Part shown: positions 35,512 through 47,007 of the stretch, piece by piece
How the letters are laid out: each line of letters begins with the position of its first letter
Position numbering within the stretch: position 1 is the stretch's first letter
NCBI GenBank assembly: GCA_964019155.1
Contig: OZ025239.1
Span: forward strand, 79,267,549-79,331,548
Reading direction: 5' to 3'
DNA length: 64,000 nucleotides
Origin: Osedax fenrisi
Lineage: Eukaryota; Annelida; Polychaeta; Sabellida; Siboglinidae
Notes under the pieces: generated by a model
Told to the model about the DNA's origin: nothing
Database searches by the model: none
Seen by the model: the letters and a program-made list of their open reading frames with translations, nothing else
Program-made: the position numbers and the translations under genes

Positions 35512-35586
35512 TTCAGGATGTCTGCTGCTTCGATGTGGAACAAGCTACCTCTGGTGATTAGAAGTGATCCTTCCTTTTCAATCTAA
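35512..35586 (+). mobile_element. Non-LTR retrotransposon RT C-terminal fragment
   Basis: The plus strand encodes FRMSAASMWNKLPLVIRSDP followed by SFSI and a stop. The SA...WN.LP..IR...S...F pattern is typical of the C-terminal end of CR1/jockey-type reverse-transcriptase ORFs. Only this piece is visible; upstream is microsatellite. Confidence 0.6.
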
Positions 35587-35908
35587 CGCACAAGAAACAT
35601 AATTTATTATAATTATTCGTTTTAAATGATATTATTTGATTAAAATAAACTATTAGTATTATTATTGTGTGTGTATATTTGTGTCATATGTGTGTGTATG
35701 AGCATGTGTATGTGTGCATGTGAATGTGTGTGTGTGTATGTGCATATATTTTCACATTTATATGTATATCTGTGTGTGTGTGTGTGTGTGTGCGTTACAA
35801 CAGCATAAGAAGAAGTCACACTTCCGTTAAGATACCGACATACTCTCGTTTACTGAAACCTGCTCGTTTACATCACATGATCGTAGTAGAGGGGTCTATA
35901 CTATTTAC

Positions 35909-36084
35909 CTGGATTCTATGAACACCCTGCAATCCACCAAGCCGTATAGAGCACAGATCTGCTCACTGGGTAGGCCAACTTTCAGTACTACATCGATTGA
36001 TTTCCCTCCTTCTTCCAAGTTTATCTCAGTTTCATTTATTGTTATCTGTATATGTACGGGAATCAGATTTGACTCTGGTTGATA
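35909..36084 (-). CDS. E27: pre-VWD region, module 2
   Basis: Reads YQPESNLIPVHIQITINETE, INLEEGGKSIDVVLKVGLP and CALYGLVDCRVFIES. Matches the ....ISE.GK.Y.(L/V)......(P)..C.....C.(I/V)... segment of VWDE and the E3 exon of module 1. A second possible acceptor 39 bases downstream is also in frame. Phase 0 to 2, donor GTAAAT. Confidence 0.87.
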
Positions 36085-36236
36085 CTGAAGCATATGTATA
36101 TATGTACAAATAATTAAGCTTATAGGGGGTATCAACCAGATGTATATACATGTAAATATATTTAATAGAAACGTTTTAATATTTAATTACATATATATAT
36201 TGTCCTCTAAATAGTTATAATTACTAGGTTACTAAC

Positions 36237-36335
36237 GAAGTCTCCAGGCGATATCACGTTGCTAGGCGTTTGACAGCTGACGTCATCATCATCTTTGCAT
36301 TCGTTATTCTTACACACCGCCACAGAACAATATAA
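36237..36335 (-). CDS. E26: pre-VWD region, module 2
   Basis: Reads LYCSVAVCKNNECKDDDDVS then CQTPSNVISPGDF. Parallel to E2 of module 1 (IYCHVKKCKEKSC). The acidic CKDDDD cluster is notable. Exactly 33 codons, phase 0-0, GTTAGT donor. Confidence 0.88.
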
Positions 36336-36660
36336 CTACAAAGATCGTACACATATATAGCACACTGACCAAGTGATAGTAATAATAATTCTTAGTTTGA
36401 CACCTCTCACAATCTAGTTCTTGATCTTATAATATGTTGTATTAACGTTATTATTTTTGGATTTAAATATATAAATATATGATCCAGTACTATATACTAA
36501 TCTTTTATATAGGCATTTTATTTAAAAACCTTTATAATAAACTGCAATATATATATATATATATAGCATTACATACACTGCACACAAGTTACACACAGAT
36601 ATGATGTCCATCACCACTAGGTGGAGGTACTAGTAGCGAGGCGGACGGGTCTAATCTAAC

Positions 36661-36893
36661 CTGGGTGCGTTCTCGCTCGACGGGCAGATAAACACGACGC
36701 GTCCGTTCGTCTTCGCCGCTTACTTCGACCTTGATGCCGCCATCGTCTCCCCCGGCGGCTAGGTGCATGCGTACCCGGTAGCCGTACACGTGGTCACGGT
36801 CTGACGGCCACGAGCACTCGTAGTAGTCGAGCGTCGCCGCCGCCGTCTCGTAGTAGACGAGTAGAGGTCGCTCGCTCAGCGTAAGGTCGTCGG
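36661..36893 (-). CDS. E25: N-terminal exon of VWDE module 2
   Basis: Reads DDLTLSERPLLVYYETAAAT, LDYYECSWPSDRDHVYGYRV and HLAAGGDDGG. Resembles the ELIE..LFC.C.F.......G(F/Y)......  stretch N-terminal to the VWD in VWDE. Phase 1 to 0, donor GTTAGA. GC-rich relative to neighbours. Confidence 0.87.
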
Positions 36894-37662
36894 CTACGAA
36901 ACATGGGAATGGCGTTACTTAGGGCGGATGAGTAATCGTTTTCCGAGTACGCGATTTAAATTTAATAGGAGTACATGAGGCGATCTTAACCTATATAAAT
37001 TAGGGAACACATTATTTTATAATTATTTGTAATATCATTAATCAGATATATATTATCTAAAAATTCTGAAATATATGGTTTACAAGTTACTGATGAAGAT
37101 ATGTTATTGAGATACCTAATAAATATTATTTACATATATGTCAATATTTTTTTATAAATATTTCAATTTTTTAAATTATTATAATTTAAATAATCAATAG
37201 TACACTTGTATTCGACTGATTTCAAAAAATTAAAAAAGAAATTGTGTAGTATATAATGCTTGTTTATGTGATTATAATATCTGTACGTGGAATGATTTTA
37301 CATCCAATGATAGTGTGATATAGTGATATGATTATACTATCGATCATATGATATGATGACTTTTCTTATATTTTATTCAAATTTTTCTATTGTATATAGT
37401 TTATATAAAAATAATAAATAGGATTATTCTGTAATATAGATTATTTTAAATAATGATACTATTGATCAAAGTCTGTAAACATTATTACTATTTGTCAACA
37501 CACTATTACAGAAATAAATTATATTTATATTTACTGAGAGCTAGACAAATTATAGATATATAATCATAATGCCGAAGAAATTTTGGTAATTAGCTAATTA
37601 TTTAAAAAAAATACATTTCTAGCGTAATATCTCCTTTCTCGTTACATGTAACGCTAACTAAC
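36894..37662. other. Intron between E24 and E25
   Basis: AT-rich; no gene, element or clear repeat seen. Confidence 0.6.
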
Positions 37663-37723
37663 GTTCGGTACAGGCTACAATAGCCTTAGCCATGGCATCC
37701 GCAGACAGCACACTGCTGTGAAC
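37663..37723 (-). CDS. E24: last exon of LamG A
   Basis: Reads VHSSVLSADAMAKAIVACTE. This is the short C-terminal helix (...LS...M......C) that ends LamG domains of this type. 61 bases, phase 0 to 1, GTTAGT donor. Confidence 0.82.
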
Positions 37724-38044
37724 CTACGAGTGAATGGCAACGGTTATAGAATATCATCGAGTATGTGTAGAATACATACAGAGTTATACGCATATGTACA
37801 TATATTGATTGATTGATTAGTGTATTGGTGTATTGGTACTTATCATAGGTGAGCCTACGCCTAGTAGATACACGCGTAACAATAGGTACTAACGAACGGG
37901 AACAATACGTTATAATGATATGAATATGAAATGTTGTCTACATAAAAATTAATTTTGTACATACGATCGAAAACTCTATCAAAAAGTTGATGGTAGTGTC
38001 TAAACCATTGGGTTACAAGGTTACATTGTAAACGATGAATGGGT

Positions 38045-38122
38045 AATTAAGGGATAGATAAAGGAATAGATAAAGGAATAGATAATGGAATAGATAAAGG
38101 AATAGATAAAGGAATATATAAA
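38045..38122. repeat. GGAATAGATAAA tandem repeat
   Basis: About six 12-bp units of GGAATAGATAA(A/T) in the intron between E23 and E24. Confidence 0.85.
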
Positions 38123-38252
38123 TGGGTGATATTATTATTGAATTTCATCCTGAAGAGGGATGACAGTGGATAAATCTCATGGAGCTAGGGATGGAGTTCC
38201 ATAGATATATATATATTACTGAGCAACAACAACAGAAAATAGTCATATTATT

Positions 38253-38350
38253 TTGAAGCGATTTAGAAGAAAATATTATATAAATATCATTATAATTTAA
38301 AAGAAAAAAAAAATTAAAATTTTTCTAATAAATATTATTATTATTATTAT
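38253..38350 (+). repeat. Dispersed short repeat copy 4
   Basis: TTTTGAAGCGATTTAGAAGA start and AATTTTTCTAATAAATATTA plus ATT tail; a more diverged member of the 15.1/16.9/22.2-kb family. Confidence 0.5.
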
Positions 38351-38648
38351 ATGAGATACATTTGAATAGAGTAAAACAAATAATAGTTGTTTGATGTATT
38401 CTTTTAGGTCCATCAATATGGCTACCAGTGAGTAATACAACTGGTACCTTGACATACTGCATTCTTTGAATCTCTCATTTATTTGTTGAATTATATATAT
38501 ATATACAAATTATAGTATTTATGTAGTAGGCATAATGATTAAGAAAGAGTGTCCACATAGGAGTATGTACACATTATACGTACACTTTATCAAGGTTGTA
38601 ATTAAATTACCGAAGTGATTTAAAACATTCGTGTTCGTAGCGACTAAC

Positions 38649-38759
38649 CTGTAAACATGCGAGGTGACCTTTGAACGATGACTCACCGCCGCCCCCTAAT
38701 CTCAAACGACCTTGAGTATCTAGAGGTGACGCCCACTTTATAGCTCTACTGGCGATTAC
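38649..38759 (-). CDS. E23: LamG A, fourth exon
   Basis: Reads VIASRAIKWASPLDTQGRLR then LGGGGESSFKGHLACLQ. The (R/L)L.(L/I)GGG.....F.G.(L/I)... signature closes the LamG jellyroll. Exactly 37 codons, phase 0-0, GTTAGT donor. Confidence 0.92.
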
Positions 38760-38835
38760 CTGCCGATACATTAAGGTTTTACATTTATGTTATACAGATA
38801 ATACATGAAATATATTACTACGCATTCATACAAAC

Positions 38836-38956
38836 TTTAGAATTTAGATATAAAGTAGCGATTGATTTCTTCTTTGTCGCCGACCATTTATAAGTAAACG
38901 CCAAGTGGGCCCATTCCTCGGAGCGCTTTATGTTTTGCGAATAAAATGTCACCATA
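38836..38956 (-). CDS. E22: LamG A, third exon
   Basis: Reads MVTFYSQNIKRSEEWAHLAF then TYKWSATKKKSIATLYLNSK. W.H(L/V)A(F/L)TY............LY.N is the central LamG hallmark. Phase 2 to 0, GTTTGT donor. Confidence 0.93.
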
Positions 38957-39062
38957 CTAAATAATAAAGTTACGTTTAATGGTGACGTAATATCGCACAA
39001 ATTGTAGATAGTGATAATTATGAATAGTCAGTTATTAATAATAATAATAATCGGTTAATAAC

Positions 39063-39247
39063 CCGTTTGATTTCGTATCATGGTAGATTTCAATACTGAA
39101 TTTATAAAATTGTTTGTTCACTGAAACTTGAACAATTTTAAATCCGCCATCGTATACTAATAATTCGCACGTGTCCTTCACTGAATCCATGTCCATACGC
39201 AACGATAGTAGAATTGTGATCATGTATCTCGAATTCAATCTTTTATT
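39063..39247 (-). CDS. E21: LamG A, second exon
   Basis: Reads MITILLSLRMDMDSVKDTCE, LLVYDGGFKIVQVSVN and FSIEIYHDTKSNG. Fits the .(F/I)T(I/L)...LR(M/L)......LL..DG......V core. The acceptor was set after TTAATTAATAG because only this keeps phase 0 from E20. Phase 0 to 2. Confidence 0.87.
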
Positions 39248-39426
39248 CTATTAATTAGTTGTTAGATCATAATAATTTGCGCGTTTTAGAATATTGTTAT
39301 ATATTATAGATTGATGACAATTACAAAAGAGAATACGGTTATAATTAAAGAGAATACAGTTATATAAAATATAAGAATCACGAGTTTATAGATATATCAT
39401 CAACTAATGTTAATGACGTGGGAAAC

Positions 39427-39776
39427 CTTTATGGATATGAAACTATCTTTAGTTCCGTCCAAGTAAATGGATCCCCCGGCTCTCTTGCCCTTTGCACCGG
39501 GACCATCCTCGTACTTCATGTGTTTCTTGCCGTGGTATATGGAATGTTCGTACTTGCTCTTCTTCTTGTTCTTCTTGTCCTTCTTATGGTGCTTCTCTTT
39601 GCTGTCTTTCTTAGGATGTTTCTCTTTGCTGTCTTTCTTAGGGTGCTTCTCTTTGCTGTTCTCTTGGCCGTTCTCTTGGCTGTCCTTATTATTGTCATTA
39701 TTCTCTTGTTTATCTTCTGAGTACGATGCCAGTGAAGAGCATACATTCAACTTATAGACTACAGAACTCGTCACGC
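39427..39776 (-). CDS. E20: Lys-rich linker and start of LamG A
   Basis: The longest exon (350 bases). Reads SVVYKLNVCSSLASYSEDKQ, then Asn/Asp/Lys/Glu-rich sequence with tandem DSKEKHPKK units, then KRAGGSIYLDGTKDSFISI, a LamG opening. The linker is unlike anything at the equivalent place after module 2. Phase 1 to 0, donor GTTTCC. Confidence 0.9.
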
Positions 39777-39917
39777 CTGTGAATACAAGTACACCGATCA
39801 GTCAATTCCGATAATTAATCATGATCTATAATTCAGTTAATAGAGAAATATGTATTCTTAATCTACTATGCACTATCTTATGTCTTACGATAAATCTATT
39901 TATAAAACAATAAATAA

Positions 39918-39943
39918 TATGTATACTGTATACAGTATACATA
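39918..39943. repeat. 26-bp perfect palindrome
   Basis: TATGTATACTGTA followed by its exact reverse complement TACAGTATACATA, beside a short (TA)n tract in the intron between E19 and E20. May be chance in AT-rich sequence. Confidence 0.6.
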
Positions 39944-40061
39944 TATATATAATAGAATTTAAATCTTCACAAATATGGTTTACGCTATAACAGGGCGTAC
40001 TGGGGCGTAAGGACGGCGCGATGATTAATGAAGAAAGCGCGACTATTCGCCGCGTTATTAC

Positions 40062-40179
40062 CCGACGACGAAGACGACCACTCGGTGGCGCTAGTGGTCG
40101 GTAGACAGATGAGGTCAGCTGACGCGGGACTAGGGTATCCGTGCGAGTAACACACTTCGTCTATGATGCACGAATCGTC
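40062..40179 (-). CDS. E19: end of VWDE module 1 (CY motif)
   Basis: Reads DDSCIIDEVCYSHGYPSPAS, LICLPTTSATEWSSSSS. Matches C.I(D/I)(D/G).CY..G...P....C..C.P..S...W of VWDE, and E42 of module 2. Phase 0 to 1, donor GTAATA. Confidence 0.92.
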
Positions 40180-40184
40180 CTGCG

Positions 40185-40292
40185 TTACGTGTAGGCGAGT
40201 GTGTAGGCGAGTGTGTAGGCGAGTGTGTAGGCGAGTGTGTAGGCGAGTGTGCAGGAGTGTGTAGGAGAGTGTGTAGGAGTGTGCGGGCGGAG
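40185..40292. repeat. GTGTGTAGGCGA tandem repeat
   Basis: About eight 10-12 bp units (GCGAGTGTGTAG / GGAGTGTGTAG). In the transcript it is a CT/CA-rich tract running into the E19 acceptor. Confidence 0.9.
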
Positions 40293-40458
40293 GTAGGTTT
40301 AAGTGCACGATTTCATTATTATAGTAATACGATCGGTGACGCGCTTATTTATAATATTTTTAAAATCACATATTTTGTTTGTGATATCCATAGAGTACAT
40401 TTTATAAATATCATACTACTACTATTACTATTACTTTTACTATTACTTTTACTATTAC

Positions 40459-40459
40459 T

Positions 40460-40512
<53 letters not shown>
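40459..40512. repeat. (ATC)n microsatellite
   Basis: About 17 ATC copies, preceded by CTATTACTTTTA repeats from about 40417. Confidence 0.95.
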
Positions 40513-40722
40513 TAATACTAGCTATAAATCAGTATGAAACTGTTCACCACCAGTATGACTACGCAGACCTGTGTTAGGGTGTAAGATGATGTACAACGTG
40601 TTGTACCGTACACTACAGGCTTAATGCCTAGTCTATATCAAGTATAAGAGAAGATGATGATGTTGATATCAAGTCAATAAGTCATCTCCCATACAATCCA
40701 AACTCAACATTTATTAATTATA

Positions 40723-40727
<5 letters not shown>

Positions 40728-40774
<47 letters not shown>
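40728..40774. repeat. (AT)n microsatellite
   Basis: Uninterrupted TA tract in the intron between E18 and E19. Confidence 0.95.
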
Positions 40775-40776
<2 letters not shown>

Positions 40777-41129
40777 TATAGTAGTGAATTCCTTGCAATT
40801 ATTAATAATGTCATACGGTGACATAGTGGGATACGGTTTGTGAGGAAGATTACTTATTGATCCGAATATATCTATTCTAGTTTATATAAATATAGTTAAT
40901 GAATGATGGATTATACTTTTATTGGCTCATATTAATTTTAAATGATAGTATATATATATAGTATAATATCATTCCTAATACCTTATATAGGTTTATATAT
41001 CAATATCACGAATATTGAAATTTATATATTGATACAAATAAAGTTACAGATTTCATATAATTATGAATTGTAATGATCATATTATTGATATTAGAGTGAT
41101 TAATGACTCCAATAAGAAATGGGCTGAAC

Positions 41130-41216
41130 CGTTCTAGTGCAGGAGGTACTTTCGTAATCACAGGCGTAACAGATATCGTCATACACCAAGCGGTAGACAA
41201 TCACTGAAGAATATGT
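41130..41216 (-). CDS. E18: YDD.CYAC motif exon, module 1
   Basis: Reads VIVYRLVYDDICYACDYEST then SCTRT. The (V/I)YD..C..C......C signature follows the IPT-like segment in VWDE. The acceptor (AACAAGGAG) is weak but is the one that keeps phase 0; a better-looking AG nearby breaks the frame. Exactly 29 codons. Donor GTTCAG. Confidence 0.82.
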
Positions 41217-41745
41217 CTCCTTGTTTCTGATAGTTATTTGAAAACTGTTTTTCTATTCAATATTGTAGGTTATTAACAATTAGTGAGAACAAATTAAATC
41301 AAATATATTTATTATTTATTTATTTCTCATTTTTATATATATATATCTATATCAAATATATATAAAATCCTATCGAAATAACAGAAAATAAATTACATTT
41401 ATTAATTATATACATTCTAATAATAAATATAATGATATTGGCAAACTTAGGGATATGTATCTGGCTCTTTATTATTAATTATTTAGTTAAGGACCCTAAA
41501 AGAACTTTGTAAATGAACATATCTAATAATGCATTATCTTTAAAATGATGTATATGTCGTTGAAGAGAAACTATAAAATGTTAGGTTATTGTTCATTATT
41601 TTAAATAATCGTTTATAGAAATATATATTATGAATAATACAAATTATAAATATTGAATGTATAATTAAAAAAGTTACAAAACAAACTTAATTAGATATCT
41701 ATATATACACGTAAACATATGTACGTAAATACAAAATGAACTAAC

Positions 41746-41817
41746 CAATAGATCCGAGCTGATAGGACATATGATTTGAGATCTGCCTATTGAAGTAGCT
41801 TTCACTTCAAAAACTTC
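41746..41817 (-). CDS. E17: IPT-like segment, module 1
   Basis: Reads EVFEVKATSIGRSQIICPIS then SDLL. Ends in the ...C(P/Q)(I/L) strand of the IPT-like segment. 24 codons, phase 0-0, GTTAGT donor. In module 2 the same region is fused with the next exon (E41). Confidence 0.83.
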
Positions 41818-41895
41818 CTTTATGATATGCCACGGATATGAATATATCTGGGTAGTAATAGTAGCAGTGATATTAGTAACATGTATCTACTAGGA

Positions 41896-43352
41896 AAAGT
41901 ACATTAATAACAAATTGGAGTACATTAATATCAAAGTAAAGTATATTAATAATAAAGTAAAGTATATTAATAATAAAGTAAAGTACGTAAATATCAAAAT
42001 ACAGTATATTAATTATAAAGTAAAGTATATTAATATCAAAGTATAGTATATTAATAATAAAGTATAGTATATTAATAATAAAGTAAAATACGTTAATATC
42101 AAAGTACAGTATATTAATTATAAAGTAAAGTATATTAATAATAAAGTAAAGTACATTAATAATAAAGTAAAGTATGTTAATATCAAAGTACAGTATATTA
42201 ATAATAAAGTATAGTATATTAATAATAAAGTAAAGTATATTAATATCAAAGTATAGTATATTAATAATAAAGTATAGTATATTAATAATAAAGTAAAATA
42301 CGTTTATATCAAAGTACAGTATATTAATTATAAAGTAAAGTATATTAATATCAATGTATAGTATATTAATAATAAAGTTCAGTATATTAATATCAAAGTA
42401 CAGTACATTAATAATAAAGTATATTAATATCAAAGTACAGTACATTAATATAAAAGTAGAGTATATTACTTATAAAGTAAAGTACGTTAATATCAAAATA
42501 CAGTATATTAATAATAAAGTAAAGTATATTAATATCAAAGTATAATATATTAATAATAATGTATAGTACATTAATAATAAAGTATATTAATATCAAAGTA
42601 CAGTACATTAATATCAAAGTAGAGTATATTAATAATAAAGTAAAATACGTTAATATCAAAGTACAGTATATTAATTATAAAATAAAGTATATTAATATCA
42701 ATGTACAGTATATTAATTATAAAGTAAAGTATATTAATAATAAAGTATAGTATATTAATATCAAAGTACAGTATATAAATAATAAAGTAAAGTATATTAA
42801 TAATAAAGTAAAGTATATTAATATCAAAGTACAGTATATTAATTATAAAGTAAAGTATATTAATAATAAAGTAAAGTATATTAATATCAAAGTACAGTAT
42901 ATTAATTATAAAGTAAAGTATATTAATAATAAAGTAAAGTACATTAATAATAAAGTAAAGTATATTAATATCAAAGTAGGTACAGTATATATATAGTACA
43001 GTATATATAGTACAGTATATAAATAATAAAGTAAAGTATATTAATAATAAAGTAAAGTACGTTAATATCAAAGTACAGTATATTAATTATAAAGTAAAGT
43101 ATATTAATAATAAAGTAAAGTACATTAATAATAAAGTAAAGTATATTAATATCAAAGTACAGTATATAAATAATAAAGTAAAGTACATTAATAATAAAGT
43201 AAAGTACGTTAATATCAAAGTACAGTATATTAATAATAAAGTAAAGTACATTAATAATAAAGTAAAGTATATTAATATCAAAGTACAGTATATAAATAAT
43301 AAAGTAAAGTACATTAATAATAAAGTAAAGTACATTAATATCAAAATAAACT
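41896..43352. repeat. AT-rich minisatellite, 21-bp units
   Basis: Units AAAGTAAAGTATATTAATAAT alternating with AAAGTACAGTATATTAATATC, about 70 copies over 1.45 kb. Since 21 is a multiple of three it stays open on the minus strand with a seven-residue INILYFI/D period, but it is intronic satellite, not a gene. Confidence 0.96.
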
Positions 43353-43389
43353 ATAGTGTACAATACATCCGTTTCATTGTATCACTAAC

Positions 43390-43480
43390 ATCGATGAGTG
43401 TATATCTGCAATAAGAATTGAAGAAGTTATCCCCGCTCAGAGTGACGGTGTCTTGTGTACAATTTGAGGAACACGCATGC
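43390..43480 (-). CDS. E16: start of IPT-like segment, module 1
   Basis: Reads HACSSNCTQDTVTLSGDNFF then NSYCRYTLID. The C...C..(D)(T/V)(V/I).(L/V).G..F.....C pattern matches the IPT-like start. Phase 2 to 0, GTTAGT donor. Confidence 0.9.
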
Positions 43481-43733
43481 CTTTTGAGGTTAGTATATTA
43501 GTGTGACGAGGTTGAAAGAGTAATTATTTCTAATAATATAAACACATAATGTATGTCAAATATAGATACGTATTTAGTATTTATGTTATTGAATAATTGA
43601 ATATTAATGTAAAAATATATATTTATTAAATGATAAAATAATAAATTAAATTAATGTTAATAAAATTATACATAAATTATACATTTATAATTAGATATAT
43701 ACTAATAATAATAACCAAATATTAATGGACAAC

Positions 43734-43860
43734 TCATCGAGAATGGGAGGTTTTAATTCGTCAAGGGAACAATCATCTTCACCGTAACCTTGGAAACAAA
43801 CGCATTCCCCCTTTATGCAGTCACCGTGTTGGGAACAGTTATTCGGACACGGAAGTACGA
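43734..43860 (-). CDS. E15: EGF-like domain, module 1
   Basis: Reads LPCPNNCSQHGDCIKGECVC then FQGYGEDDCSLDE: six cysteines in the C3C5C4C1C8C EGF arrangement, complete in one exon. In module 2 the EGF is split after the third cysteine. Phase 1 to 2, donor GTTGTC. Confidence 0.96.
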
Positions 43861-43865
43861 CTACG

Positions 43866-44095
43866 ATGAGAGGAGGAGGAGGAGGATGAGGAGATGGATG
43901 AAAATAGGAGGAGGAGAAGGGAGGAGAAGAGATGGAAAGGATTAAAATGGAATATAATGGATGAGAACGAATAAGAAGGTAATAAAAGCGATAAAAATAG
44001 AAAAGAAGGGAAGAGAAGGGATACTAAGTGACAACAAGCGAAGAAAGAGTATCGAAAGGGTTTGTAGGGAAGGGAAATGACCAGAAGAAGGGATG
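43866..44095. repeat. Purine-rich (GAG/GAA)n tract
   Basis: GAGGAGGAGGAGGATGAGGA and AAGGGAGGAGAAGAG-type sequence. In the transcript it is a long pyrimidine tract ending at the E15 acceptor. (AC)n follows at 44097-44127. Confidence 0.9.
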
Positions 44096-44132
<37 letters not shown>

Positions 44133-44155
44133 GGTAGACTACACACAAGACTAAC

Positions 44156-44243
44156 CGGTTACATTTGTCACAGCAGATACGTATCTGCATTGAGACTCGA
44201 TTACTTTCAGCGACGACTCGATCCAATGATGTAATCCGGTGAT
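44156..44243 (-). CDS. E14: helical Cys region, module 1
   Basis: Reads ITGLHHWIESSLKVIESQCR then YVSAVTNVT. Fits the (D)..W......(L/V)E..C helix before the EGF. Phase 0 to 1, GTTAGT donor. Confidence 0.87.
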
Positions 44244-44595
44244 CTGTATACGAGAGAGAGCGTGTGCGTGAGTTATCTCTATGTATCACACACGCACGCA
44301 CTTCGATAGAGGACGCATCGCTTACATTGGAGGTACGTAATCCTCAAGAAATAAAGATAATAATCGTATTTCTATTATTCGCCGAGTACGTACTTATTAT
44401 TAAATAACTCGCGAAGGTTTGAAGTATATAATTATTAGGAAATAAATATAATTATCGTATATTAATGTATTGTAAGTTTAATATCGAGTAGTATATTATT
44501 ATTTAATTTCGAGATAATAGAAACGTAAAAAGAGCGGTACTAGCGAAGGCAATGTCTTTATAACGAGAGCACCGAGAGCGGCGGCGGTGGCTTAC

Positions 44596-44745
44596 CTGAA
44601 CGTCGAGAGCGCAGAACTCGATCTGAGCATCGATATCTACACCGGCTACCGCCAGACACGTCGTGTAGATGGTGCTGTTCTCGATACCGCGTCTACAGAT
44701 CTGCCTCGCTTCTTCTAGGGTGTAGACGACCACAGATACTTTGGG
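44596..44745 (-). CDS. E13: helical Cys region, module 1
   Basis: Reads KVSVVVYTLEEARQICRRGI, YTTCLAVAGVDIDAQIEFCA and LDVQ. Matches the T.E.A...C...(I/L)..S.....C.....GV.......C..D(I/V)Q region of VWDE. Exactly 50 codons, phase 0-0, GTAAGC donor. Confidence 0.93.
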
Positions 44746-44829
44746 CTATGATACGATGTGTTCGCATGTTGTTAGTGTGCGACAGTAGTTGTCGTTATCA
44801 AGTAAATCTATTTATTATATATATGATAT

Positions 44830-44863
<34 letters not shown>

Positions 44864-45766
44864 CATTTTTTATTTATTTTACTTTAAATATGGTGATGTA
44901 TTTAATTACGTTTACATTTTCATTTAATAAATTCCATAATTGTAAATTCCAACTATTATCATACTATTATTTGTTTGTGTTACTATTATATCTTGTTATA
45001 TTTATTACTGTTATTAATATTATTTTTTAATTTTTATTATTAAGCTCTGGCAAAATATATGATTTTTGAAATAAATAATTTATTATTAAAAATATAAAAA
45101 TCAGAAAATTTAATATATTATCTTTAAAATAATAACTATAAGTCTCATAACTATGCATTTATAAATATAACCATATATAAATAAAGATTATAATGATAGA
45201 AAAATATTTATAATTAAAAATAAAAACTGAAATTACTGCTCTTTTGTTTTAAACTTAATCTTGAATCTTCAAGCTTGGTAACTTTTGATATTCTTGATAA
45301 ATGTGTATGAAACTTTCAGAACTTAATCATAATAAATATCTTTTCATATATATATATTAAGTAAGACCTAAAAATAAAACGTAGTTACGGGAATTATTGC
45401 AAATTACTGAACATTTATTATTTTAAACATAGTGTTTTCTAGGTCTCATTCTCACCATCTTATAATTACCATATACACCTATTCCTTAATACATAGTTCT
45501 AAATATAATTAATAGGATATATAATTTATTTTTTATTTTGGTATTAATTTCAGAAGTTATCATACTTTTAGTAAAAAAAAATTATATCTTCACCATGTAA
45601 ATATTCATAAGTTTCTCCGGCCATTAAAGCAATTTAAAACTTAACAAATGTGTTATATTCATTAATCTGATGTACGGTATGTGTAATGTAATAGTAAATG
45701 CTATAGTATGTGTAATGTAAATATATGTTTATGTATTGTGTTTGTATTTATATACTGTGTTCTACG
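44746..45766. other. Intron between E12 and E13, distal part
   Basis: AT-rich with a (TA)n tract near 44816-44865; no gene seen. The remainder of this intron holds the inverted repeat at 45767-45986. Confidence 0.6.
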
Positions 45767-45986
45767 TGATGTGTTTTATCTAATATGTTTTGCAATAGTT
45801 TTATTATGATATATTTTTATAAGTATTTTTTGTATATTTTAATTTAATTTTTCTATAAAAAAAGTGTTATTATAAAGTTGTATTATATTAAATATAATAG
45901 AAAAATTAAATTAAAATATACAAAAAATACTTATAAAAATATATCATAATAAAACTATTGCAAAACATATTAGATAAAACACATCA
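45767..45986. repeat. Perfect 90-bp inverted repeat with 40-bp spacer
   Basis: Bases 45767-45856 are the exact reverse complement of 45897-45986; I compared all 90 positions. The outer ends read TGATGTGTTTTATCTAATAT. Perfect identity implies recent origin or gene conversion, or a foldback artefact of assembly. No coding content. Confidence 0.92.
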
Positions 45987-46726
45987 TATAATAATTATAT
46001 TACTATAGTTATCACCCAATATTTCAATCCCATGGGATTGTGCCATTATTCATGTTGTAAGCTAGTTAGAATAAGTGAATTTAATTATAACAGTAATATA
46101 TTGTGAGTTAATTAATAAGAAGCTTTTCTAAACATATGATTAATTTTTTTTAATAGATAATATATGTTTTTTGAAATTTAGTATGGAATCTATTGTGTGT
46201 CTGAGAAATTTATAATTTTCTATCAAATATATTTTTTTATATACATTAATGTGTATATATTTATGTATGTGTGTATGTTTATATATAAGTGTGTATGTAT
46301 TGTGTGTGTATGTGTATGTGATTGTTTATGTGTATTTACATATTAATGTATTTACTTAATTTATAAAAATACAATTGATTGATGTCCAATAAATACAAAT
46401 GCTGCAACTCTGCTGATGTTTCACATGAACAGATGTAAACAATAACATGTCAACAAATCATTTATGACGTAACGAAGTATCACATTAATCAATATATTAT
46501 TTTTCAATTTTTAATAATATTTATATCATATGATATTATTCCGACCTATTTAAATTTTATTCCACATAAGCTATTCATATTTATATACAAGATTTAAATT
46601 TCAATTAAAAGTTTTCATTCACGGTGCTACTACTACATTATACTACCTATCACGTGTACACATAAGTTATATCTGCGCTGTGCAGCGCCTATACGCTCTT
46701 AAAGCTGAAACCTAAAGCTTACAAAC
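45987..46726. other. Intron remainder before E12 donor
   Basis: AT-rich with GTGTATG-type simple sequence at about 46245-46330; no gene seen. Confidence 0.6.
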
Positions 46727-46827
46727 CTCATCGTCATCTTCATCGTCGTTTGGGTCGAAGAAGGCAACTTTAGGTTTACAGTTGGCAGACTTCCTGTCGA
46801 TGCTAGCGGTAACGTCTCTCGTGTATG
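46727..46827 (-). CDS. E12: acidic linker exon, module 1
   Basis: Reads YTRDVTASIDRKSANCKPKV, AFFDPNDDEDDDE. The acidic DDEDDDE tail may bind calcium (inference). Phase 1 to 0, donor GTTTGT. Equivalent in position to E35. Confidence 0.83.
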
Positions 46828-47007
46828 CTATACGGGCGGGTGATACGATGTATTACAATGTATTCACACAGGCACCATTAGTGGCGGGCAGTTAGGTGCC
46901 ACTAACGGAATGTATAGCCAACGATTGCCAGTACCATTTGATTATGAAGTACGCGCTATGAAATAAGTGCGGCTTAAATGGTACAAATACAATAAATGTT
47001 ATAAAGA

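Noticed and set aside
41873..43363. Long minus-strand frames with a seven-residue INILYFI period
   Set aside because: A direct consequence of a 21-bp intronic satellite; no non-repeat coding sequence attached.
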